NCBI GenBank assembly: GCA_025996775.1
Contig: BNTS01000143.1
Location: forward strand, 1-6,701
DNA from: Bacteroidia bacterium
GTDB lineage: Bacteria > Bacteroidota > Bacteroidia > Bacteroidales > Tannerellaceae
Direction: 5' to 3'
Length of the DNA: 6,701 bases
This document shows, in pieces, positions 1 to 6,436 of the stretch. Every line of letters begins with the position of its first letter. The stretch's first letter is position 1. A program made the translations under genes and the position numbers. The notes under the pieces were generated by a model. That model was given only the letters and a program-made list of their open reading frames with translations. It was not told where the DNA came from and made no database searches.

Positions 1-2165
1 ATATTATTGGTTGCAATAATATTGCCATTGCCTCATCAGGAGAGAAAAGCGACATACGTATATCTATTTCCGACAGCTATCAGAAAGGAATCCTGCCGAA
101 TACCAAATTGAACTCATTCAATTTTAATATATCAGGAGGAGTCGATATAAGTAAAGCCATACGGGTCGATGCAATAATGAATTATAACAAAACAACATCG
201 CCCAACTATCCGGATGTTATTTATAATCCCAGAAGCCCTATCTACACCATTGTAGTTTGGTCGGGAGCCAATTACGATATTCGTGAGTTGAGAAATTACT
301 GGAAACCCGGACAAGAAGGATTACAACAAAACAATTATGATTATGCTCAATACAACAACATGTACTTTCAGGCGTATGAAAATACACGGGAACATTACAA
401 CGATGATGTACACGGGAATGTTGCTCTGAAATGGAGAATAACGCCTGATTTGAATGTAAAGCTTAAATCCGGCATTAGTACCTTCTTCCTGAATCTGAAT
501 GAAAAGTACCCCGTTTCCGGCTCCGTATATGATGAAAATTTCAAATGGGTGGGAGGTTATGAAGAATCCAACAAGCGTTTTTTTGAGAACAACACGGATT
601 TAGTATTCAATTACGCCAAACAATTGAACCGTATTTTCGGATTAAAAGCTTCGTTAGGAGGTAGTTTTCGTTCCACCAAAGAAAATTATTCATGGGGGGC
701 TACCAGAGGAGGATTGATTGCTCCAGGAGTTTATACCCTCCAAAATTCAATAGAACAACGCTCGGGAACAAGTAATCATTGGAAAAAACAAGTTGGAAGC
801 TTATACGGATATGCCGATATTGACTACAAGAATTTTCTTTTTCTTAGTCTTACCGGACGTATGGATAAATCATCGACCCTGCCGGAAGACAACAATTCAT
901 ACTTCTATCCTTCGGTATCTTTAAGTGGAGTAATATCAGATATGATAGACATTTCCAACATATTCTCATTCCTTAGATTAAGAACATCTTACGCCAATGT
1001 CGGAGGAGATCTTGATCCGTACCAATTAAGTACAACCTACTACCAGGGAAGTATCTGGGATAAAAAAATTCCTTTTTATTATAATAGCGTTGCTGTTGAC
1101 GAACATATAAAACCGGAATTCAGTTCTTCTTTTGAATTTGGTACAGATATGCAGTTTTTCAAAGACCGCTTAGGTTTTGACTTTACCTATTTCACGGCGG
1201 AAGACGGACCGCAGATTTTTGACTTGAACACACCTCCTTCATCGGGAGTGAACATGAGAAAAATCAATGGTTTGACGTATTCGCGCAAAGGATATGAACT
1301 GACAATCACAGCCTCGCCTGTTGTAAACAAACAATTCCGTTGGAATCTCATTGCGAATCTTTCTTCATCACATCGTTGGCTAAAGAAAATATATGAAGAT
1401 GAATGCAATCTGGGTTATGTAAAAATCGGAGAACGAGCAGACCAGGTTTGGGTAGAAGACTTTATGCGGGATCCTTCAGGAAATATTATCTATTTGAACG
1501 GAATGCCGCAACGCGACCCGATAAAAAAATATTGGGGTAATTCCGATAATAATTTTACTGCCGGGTTAGCAAATACATTTCACTACAAAGACTTTTCTCT
1601 CAACATCGCTTTGGATGGAGCTTATGGTGGCATCATCGAAAACAACACCTGGGAAAACCTTTGGCGAAGCGGGAGGCATGAAGACTCTGACAACGAATAT
1701 CGTTATAACGATTGGATAGCATACAAAAATGATCCCGAAGGATGGGGAACCCGGTACACAGGTCAATTTATTGGAGACGGTGTAGTGGTAACCAGAGGAG
1801 AATTAAAACGTGATGCCGATGGAAATATCCTTTCCGACACACGTACTTTTGCTGAAAACACCGTACCCGTTATTTATCAAAACTGGGCAGGAAGTTCCCG
1901 GGGGTATTACCGTACTCAATCCATGAGAATGCAAGACCGAAGCTACATCAAACTCCGGGAAATAACGCTAACCTATCGCATTCCTAAATCTTTTTTGAAT
2001 AAACTGAAAGTATTAAGCGCGGCAAACCTATCACTAACCGGACGTAATTTGCTTTACTTCACAAAAGCAGATTATATTGACCTGGATCAGTTTACCGGTA
2101 GCGGTACTGTACTGCAAACTCCTTCCACACGCAGTTTTGGATTTAATATAAATGCTAGTTTTTAA
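1..2165 (+). CDS. SusC/RagA-family TonB-linked outer-membrane receptor, 3' part (5' end outside window)
   Basis: C-terminal part of a SusC-like TonB-dependent transporter, the outer-membrane barrel that imports ligands presented by its SusD partner. The frame is open from base 3 to the TAA at 2163-2165, giving 720 residues with no internal stop. The first apparent start, at 108, is a TTG leucine codon inside continuous coding sequence, so it is not the real start. The visible protein opens with a SusC-like stretch (SGEKSDIRISISDSYQKGI, then LPNTKLN), typical of the start of the barrel. It ends with a barrel C-terminus: GRNLLYF about 40 residues from the end, then STRSFGFNINASF with a terminal Phe. 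Family members are about 1000 residues, so roughly 300 N-terminal residues (signal peptide, carboxypeptidase-like domain, most of the plug) lie to the left. It overlaps the SusD gene by one base (TAATG). The ligand cannot be told from the barrel alone. Confidence 0.95.
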   Translation, partial: IIGCNNIAIASSGEKSDIRISISDSYQKGILPNTKLNSFNFNISGGVDISKAIRVDAIMNYNKTTSPNYPDVIYNPRSPIYTIVVWSGANYDIRELRNYWKPGQEGLQQNNYDYAQYNNMYFQAYENTREHYNDDVHGNVALKWRITPDLNVKLKSGISTFFLNLNEKYPVSGSVYDENFKWVGGYEESNKRFFENNTDLVFNYAKQLNRIFGLKASLGGSFRSTKENYSWGATRGGLIAPGVYTLQNSIEQRSGTSNHWKKQVGSLYGYADIDYKNFLFLSLTGRMDKSSTLPEDNNSYFYPSVSLSGVISDMIDISNIFSFLRLRTSYANVGGDLDPYQLSTTYYQGSIWDKKIPFYYNSVAVDEHIKPEFSSSFEFGTDMQFFKDRLGFDFTYFTAEDGPQIFDLNTPPSSGVNMRKINGLTYSRKGYELTITASPVVNKQFRWNLIANLSSSHRWLKKIYEDECNLGYVKIGERADQVWVEDFMRDPSGNIIYLNGMPQRDPIKKYWGNSDNNFTAGLANTFHYKDFSLNIALDGAYGGIIENNTWENLWRSGRHEDSDNEYRYNDWIAYKNDPEGWGTRYTGQFIGDGVVVTRGELKRDADGNILSDTRTFAENTVPVIYQNWAGSSRGYYRTQSMRMQDRSYIKLREITLTYRIPKSFLNKLKVLSAANLSLTGRNLLYFTKADYIDLDQFTGSGTVLQTPSTRSFGFNINASF

Positions 2166-2191
2166 TGTATAACAGTCAATCAACACATCAA

Positions 2192-3682
2192 ATGAAACGT
2201 TTATTATTAATATATACGACCCTTATCTCATTATTTTTAGGGGTATCTTGTTCCGATTTTGACGAGCTGAACAAAGATCCGAATAACCCGACGGAAATTG
2301 CTCCGATAAACATACTCAATGGAGTTATTAAAGACGGATGGGAACAGCCTTGGGACATTACACAACGTTATTGCCAGTTTTATGTAACCGGATATAAGCT
2401 ATATGGACACCAGAACTATATGCTTGGCCGCTACCCGATGAACTATGATCAATTGAGGAACATATCCCGGATGATTGCGGAAGCAGGGAAAAGAAATGCC
2501 AACGAAATGAAAGCATATTCCCCAATTGCAAAATTCTATCAGGCATACTTCTATGTCCGGATGAGCGAACGATTGGGAGATATTCCGATTAGTGAATCAA
2601 TGAAGGGAGTATCCGAAGGCAATTTTACTCCGAAATACGATACCCAGAAAGAAGTTTATATGCAATGTCTTAACTTGTTGCAGGAAGCTAACGAAGAAAT
2701 CAGTCCATTAGTTAAAAATCACATAAAAGGAGGAGATGATTTATTCTATGGAGGAGATTTGGGCTGTTGGCAAAAACTAATCAATTCTTTCAGATTGAGA
2801 GTTTTGATAAGCTTGAGTAAGCATGCGGATGATAGCGATCTGAAGATTAAAGAGCAATTTCAAACGATTATTTCTTCTCCGGAACAATATCCAATCATGA
2901 CATCATCCGCAGATAACATGCAAATCGTATATCCCGGAGGAACTACCGATCGTTACCCTGTTTATCCTGATGATACGAAAGAGAATAAGCAACGGAATGC
3001 AATCGGAGAAACTTATCTTAAAATTTTGAGGGATAACGAAGACCCACGTATTTTTGTTCAAATGGAAGCCGGCGACTCTATCAATGCCGGAGTCCCAAAC
3101 CGGGAATACATGTTCTCCTCATATAAAGGAGCTAATTCCGGAGATGATATGAGTTTAATTGCACAAGGCCTTAACCGGAGTGAATATACAACAATTAAAT
3201 ACAGTTTGTATGTTACCCCAACAGGTTCTCCATGTGTACAATTAGGCTATCCTGAAGTACAATTTACCATTGCTGAAGCCATTAACCGGGGATGGATACC
3301 GGGGAATGCTTCTCAATATTATGAAAACGGAATAAAAGCAGATATGCAATTTTATAACATCCTCCAACAGCAAATCAATTCATTCCTATCCGGAAACAAT
3401 GTCTTGTATAAAGGGAATAATCCGGATGGATTAAAACAAATATTAGAACAAAAATACGTATCATTGTTCCAAAATTCAGGTTATCAGGCGTTTTTTGATC
3501 AACGCAGGACCGGTGTCCCCGTATTTAATGTAGGACCGGGGAATGACAATGGCAAAATTCCTGTCAGATGGATGTACCCCGAAAATGAATTGCTGATGAA
3601 CCGCAAGAACCTGGAGGAAGCCCTGAAACGGCAATTCGGAGGTAGTGATGATATTAATGATGTAATGTGGTTAATTAAATAA
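2192..3682 (+). CDS. SusD/RagB-like nutrient-binding outer-membrane lipoprotein
   Basis: Surface lipoprotein partner of the preceding SusC homologue; SusD proteins form the lid of the SusC barrel and bind the ligand. I chose the ATG at 2192 because it gives a standard lipoprotein signal: MKRLLLIYTT, a hydrophobic core, then lipobox GVSC with the acylated Cys at residue 20 (codon 2249-2251). The ATG at 2165 overlaps the SusC stop and would add nine polar residues (MYNSQSTHQ) before the signal; it is possible but less typical. No clear Shine-Dalgarno precedes either. The mature N-terminus (SDFDELNKDPNNPTE) and the C-terminal QRRTGVP, RWMYPENE and LLMN motifs point to the SusD-like_2 branch (nutrient-binding lipoproteins of about 500 residues) rather than classical starch SusD. 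The protein is full length (496 residues from 2192) and ends DVMWLIK. The substrate is not evident from sequence. Six bases separate it from the hydrolase gene, so co-transcription is likely. Confidence 0.93.
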   Translation: MKRLLLIYTTLISLFLGVSCSDFDELNKDPNNPTEIAPINILNGVIKDGWEQPWDITQRYCQFYVTGYKLYGHQNYMLGRYPMNYDQLRNISRMIAEAGKRNANEMKAYSPIAKFYQAYFYVRMSERLGDIPISESMKGVSEGNFTPKYDTQKEVYMQCLNLLQEANEEISPLVKNHIKGGDDLFYGGDLGCWQKLINSFRLRVLISLSKHADDSDLKIKEQFQTIISSPEQYPIMTSSADNMQIVYPGGTTDRYPVYPDDTKENKQRNAIGETYLKILRDNEDPRIFVQMEAGDSINAGVPNREYMFSSYKGANSGDDMSLIAQGLNRSEYTTIKYSLYVTPTGSPCVQLGYPEVQFTIAEAINRGWIPGNASQYYENGIKADMQFYNILQQQINSFLSGNNVLYKGNNPDGLKQILEQKYVSLFQNSGYQAFFDQRRTGVPVFNVGPGNDNGKIPVRWMYPENELLMNRKNLEEALKRQFGGSDDINDVMWLIK

Positions 3683-3688
3683 AAGAAA

Positions 3689-4630
3689 ATGAAAAAGATT
3701 TTATTCTTGATTTTAGTAATCGTTTGTTGCATAAAGGTATATTCCCAACAACAAACGACCGGATCGTCGCCGTTTGAACATGTTATTGTGATTGGTATCG
3801 ATGGAATGAGTAGCGAGGGCCTGATGAAAGCAAAAACACCGTATATGGATCAACTAATCGAAAAAGGAGCATTCAAATACGATGCCCGAACGATCCTGCC
3901 CACAGTCAGTTCTCCAAACTGGTCGGCTATGATTCATGGTGCCGGACCGGAAATAACGGGAATCACATCCAACGATTGGGAACCCGACAGTACTTTTATG
4001 AAACCTGTCATAGCTAATAAATCAGGGCATTTTCCCAGTATTTTTAATCTCATACGCGAACAGATGCCTTCAGCAGAACAGGGAACAATCTTTCACTGGG
4101 ATGGTTTTGGAAGGTTGCTTCAAAAGGACGTGGTTAATCGCTACGAACATGTAGCCACTCCAACCGAATCTGCTCAAAAGTTTGCAGAATACATTCAGGA
4201 AAAGAAACCCACGTTCGCATTTCTCCAATTGGATCATGTGGATGGAGCCGGACATAACTTCGGACACATGACGGAAGGCTATTTACAATCCATCGTAAAT
4301 GCAGACAGTCTGGTTGCCATTATTGTAGATGCAATTAAACAAGCCGGAATCGGAGAAAACACTTTTTTAATGATTGTTTCCGATCATGGAGGTATCAATA
4401 AAGGCCACGGAGGAGAGTCAATGGAAGAAATCACAGTTCCAGTTATTTATTGCGGAAAAAAAATAAAAAAAGGATACAGGATACAACAGCAAGTGTATAT
4501 GTATGATGTAGCTGCCAATATAGCTTTTGCTCTGGGTTTGAAAGTGCCTTATGCATGGACGGGAAGACCGACAAAAGCTGCATTTACCGGCTTCGGCGAA
4601 CCTGAAAATTTAAATATAGGCATTCAATGA
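3689..4630 (+). CDS. Exported alkaline-phosphatase-superfamily hydrolase (type I phosphodiesterase/nucleotide pyrophosphatase fold)
   Basis: Predicted periplasmic two-metal hydrolase of phosphate or phosphonate esters, 313 residues. It has a Sec signal peptide (MKKILFLILVIVCC) with likely cleavage after VYS19 before Gln20; Cys13-Cys14 sit inside the hydrophobic core without a proper lipobox. The full catalytic set is visible: Asp38 in IDGM, the nucleophile position in PTVSSPNW (Ser74, where many phosphodiesterases have Thr), Asp185 and His189 in DGAGH, Asp232-His233 in SDHGG, and His240 in GHGG. PEITGI at 87-92 matches the conserved P-x-x-x-G-I following the nucleophile. The protein is compact, with no obvious extra domain, and ends soon after the metal-site histidine, unlike larger eukaryotic NPPs. 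The start ATG at 3689 follows a weak A-rich purine stretch (AAAAGAAA). The gene lies 6 bp after susD and overlaps the next gene by 4 bp (ATGA). Substrate is not determined by these motifs; phosphodiesters, phosphomonoesters and phosphonate esters are all possible, as is a distant link to phosphonoacetate hydrolase. Confidence 0.9.
   Translation: MKKILFLILVIVCCIKVYSQQQTTGSSPFEHVIVIGIDGMSSEGLMKAKTPYMDQLIEKGAFKYDARTILPTVSSPNWSAMIHGAGPEITGITSNDWEPDSTFMKPVIANKSGHFPSIFNLIREQMPSAEQGTIFHWDGFGRLLQKDVVNRYEHVATPTESAQKFAEYIQEKKPTFAFLQLDHVDGAGHNFGHMTEGYLQSIVNADSLVAIIVDAIKQAGIGENTFLMIVSDHGGINKGHGGESMEEITVPVIYCGKKIKKGYRIQQQVYMYDVAANIAFALGLKVPYAWTGRPTKAAFTGFGEPENLNIGIQ
4627..4630 (+). other. ATGA stop/start overlap (translational coupling)
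   Basis: The ATG of the PLP enzyme (4627-4629) overlaps the TGA of the hydrolase (4628-4630). No separate Shine-Dalgarno precedes it, only AT-rich coding sequence. Re-initiation by ribosomes finishing the hydrolase would tie production of the two enzymes together. Confidence 0.8.
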
Positions 4631-5973
4631 ATTTTGATAACGTACAGACTACGGAAGGAGATGTAAATCTTTCGGAAGAACGTCGGGAATGGTATAATTC
4701 ATTACCTCAGGAATCACAGGATCTGCTTTTTCGTGATTCTTCGGTTTTTCTTCATCAATCCATGTCAACCCCGTGTTTGGATGTATTGTTGGCATGTGAA
4801 GAAAGCCGGATCGAAAGCATTTCCGGTCAAAAATACTATGATTTTCACGGAAACAGTGTACACCAATTAGGCTATTGCAATCCGAAAATTATCGAACGGA
4901 TGAAGCAACAATTAGACACACTGCCTTTTTGCCCCCGCAGATACACAAATATTCCGGCTATCGAATGTGCGGAAAAACTAACATCACTCCTACCGGATTC
5001 CCTATCTCGCGTTTTATTCGCTCCTTCCGGGGCATCTGCTGTCAGTATGGCATTAAAACTGGCAAGGGTGGTAACCGGAAAATTCAAAGTAATTTCATTT
5101 TGGGATTCATTCCACGGAGCCAATATAGACACCATATCTGCCGGAGGAGAAGCTGTTTTCCGGCAGCATTTAGGCCCGATGATGCCCGGAACGGAAAGGG
5201 TTCCTCCTCCCACAACCTACCGGGGCATTTTCGAGGATGAGATGAAATATGCTGATTATGTGGAATATGTTGTCGAAAAAGAAGGAAATATCGGAGCGTT
5301 CATAGCAGAGCCCATTCGCAATACAGATGTTCAGATCCCTTCCGAATCCTACTGGAAACGCATCCGGGCAATTTGTAAGAAACATCATATCGTAATGATT
5401 TTTGATGAAATCCCGTTAGCCTTGGGACGTACAGGTAAAATGTTTGCTTTTGAGCATTTCGGTATAGAACCGGACATCCTGTGCTTAGGAAAAGGATTGG
5501 GAGGCGGTGTAATGCCATTCGCGGCAATGATTGCCCGGGAAGATTTTAATATAGCCAAAGACATTTCATTGGGTCATTATACACATGAAAAAAGTCCTTT
5601 AGGATGTATTTCCGCTCTTGCGTCCATTGAATATATTGAACAGAACAACTTATTGGATCACGCGATGGATCGTTCAAAACAAATACGGACTATTTTGTCG
5701 GACTGGTTCGAAAAATACCCACTCATCGGAGATATAAGAGGGATTGGAATGTTATGGGGCATAGAATTGGTCGAAGACCAGAAAACGAAAAAACCGGCGA
5801 CGGAACAAGCAAGTAAAATCCTTTATTCATGTTTAAAAAATGGGCTGAGTTTTAAAATATCCCAGGGAAACGTTTTACAATTATGTCCGGCATTAATCAT
5901 AAAAGAAAAAGAGTTGGACGAGGCTATGAAAATCTTAGAAAATGCGATAAAAGATCATTTATCAGATATATAA
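4627..5973 (+). CDS. pbfA: PLP-dependent class III aminotransferase-fold enzyme, probable (R)-1-hydroxy-2-aminoethylphosphonate ammonia-lyase
   Basis: Cytoplasmic PLP enzyme of 448 residues with no signal peptide. Fold-type I landmarks are intact: PSGAS phosphate loop (133-137), FHG (162-164) at the cofactor-stacking position, AEPIR (227-231), Asp260 in IFDEIP contacting the pyridine nitrogen, Schiff-base Lys289 in LGKGLGGG, and YTHEKSP (318-324). Features that in my recollection of the family mark PbfA rather than a transaminase are the N-terminal EGDVNLSEERREW (10-22), HQSMSTPCLDVL (43-54), FHGNSVHQLGY (73-83), DEIPLALGRTG in place of the usual DEVQTGFGRTG, and SFKISQGNVL (408-417). PbfA eliminates ammonia from (R)-1-hydroxy-2-aminoethylphosphonate to give phosphonoacetaldehyde. 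The ATG overlaps the hydrolase stop (ATGA), implying translational coupling. Class and fold are certain; the specific reaction is assigned from remembered family similarity, not a search. The alternative is another aminotransferase or lyase of the class III group. Confidence 0.75.
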   Translation: MNFDNVQTTEGDVNLSEERREWYNSLPQESQDLLFRDSSVFLHQSMSTPCLDVLLACEESRIESISGQKYYDFHGNSVHQLGYCNPKIIERMKQQLDTLPFCPRRYTNIPAIECAEKLTSLLPDSLSRVLFAPSGASAVSMALKLARVVTGKFKVISFWDSFHGANIDTISAGGEAVFRQHLGPMMPGTERVPPPTTYRGIFEDEMKYADYVEYVVEKEGNIGAFIAEPIRNTDVQIPSESYWKRIRAICKKHHIVMIFDEIPLALGRTGKMFAFEHFGIEPDILCLGKGLGGGVMPFAAMIAREDFNIAKDISLGHYTHEKSPLGCISALASIEYIEQNNLLDHAMDRSKQIRTILSDWFEKYPLIGDIRGIGMLWGIELVEDQKTKKPATEQASKILYSCLKNGLSFKISQGNVLQLCPALIIKEKELDEAMKILENAIKDHLSDI

Positions 5974-5997
5974 TCATAACTGATTTTCTGATCATCA

Positions 5998-6012
5998 GAG
6001 AGGTAAGCTCTC
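5998..6012 (+). terminator. Weak hairpin after the operon, possible terminator
   Basis: A perfect 5-bp stem, GAGAG (5998-6002) with CTCTC (6008-6012), encloses the 5-base loop GTAAG. It begins 25 bases after the stop codon of the last gene. Only a short T-run (ATTTTG, 6014-6019) follows, so termination would be weak. An overlapping alternative stem, CTGAT (5980-5984) with ATCAG (5994-5998), could compete. The rest of the 5974-6054 spacer shows nothing else recognisable. Confidence 0.3.
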
Positions 6013-6054
6013 CATTTTGACCCCTATATATTATACTTTAAATCGCCCTCCAGA

Positions 6055-6351
6055 CTACAAATACTCATCAAATCGTATGTAGATTTCATGTTCTATTGAT
6101 ACGGCAAAAGAGATACGCTTCCTCTTCTTTATTTTTGGATGTTCGTATTTCATAAATTGAATTTCGCCTGTAAGCATATTCCATTTACCTACAGAAGGTT
6201 TATAATCTGCATTTCCTATCGGTTCAAATATTAAACCTATACATAGTGTATCACTGAAATACTTGTAAGCCATAGGATACTGCTGTTCACTTACTTTCAT
6301 TTTTTCTAAGGGCAGATACGATGACGGATTAGCTAACAGACTATCTATTTT
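6055..6351 (-). pseudogene. C-terminal remnant of an unidentified gene, apparently cut by the IS
   Basis: A minus-strand frame ends at the TAG at 6057-6055. Its first ATG is at 6300-6298 (81 residues), but the frame continues upstream with protein-like sequence, KIDSLLANPSSYLPLEK, directly before that Met. This suggests that the real start lay further right and was removed by the insertion sequence. The visible product is polar with alternating hydrophobic residues and includes FEPIG, VGKWNMLTGEIQF and a basic KIKKRKR stretch near the C-terminus, ending FDEYL. It has no signal peptide or membrane segment in the visible part. I do not recognise the family; the W-N-x-x-T-G-E stretch faintly recalls beta-propeller blades, which is too weak to assign. 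The right edge given is approximate, since the IS boundary is not fixed. It is convergent with the operon. It could instead be an intact 81-residue protein starting at 6300. Confidence 0.5.
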
Positions 6352-6436
6352 AACGTCAGTTCGACATAAAAAACGGCAAAAAAAATTGAAAATAACGGGA
6401 AATCGCGTAGCTTTAAGGTACTAAACAATAGATAGT
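6340..6436. repeat. 10-bp inverted repeat flanking the IS left end
   Basis: ACTATCTATT at 6340-6349 is the exact reverse complement of AATAGATAGT at 6427-6436, with 77 bases between. One arm lies next to the inferred IS boundary and the other just upstream of the transposase start. It may be a chance match in AT-rich DNA or part of the IS end structure; the sequence does not decide. Confidence 0.35.

Noticed and set aside
108..110. Apparent start of the SusC-like protein
   Set aside because: The codon is TTG within an open frame that extends to the window edge with SusC-like sequence (SGEKSDIRISIS), so it encodes an internal leucine.
4872..5240. Overlapping open frames on both strands inside the PLP enzyme gene (121 and 113 residues)
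   Set aside because: They are shadows of a full-length gene with intact catalytic motifs; their products are low in structure and have no motifs.
5980..5998. CTGAT/ATCAG inverted repeat as the operon terminator
   Set aside because: The stem is only 5 bp of mostly A-T pairs, has a 9-base loop and is not followed by a T-run; the 5998-6012 hairpin is slightly better, though also weak.
6130..6137. TATTTTTG, matching the Bacteroides -7 promoter element TAnnTTTG
   Set aside because: It lies inside the minus-strand remnant, has no TTTG at the -33 position and no plus-strand gene close downstream; likely chance in AT-rich DNA.
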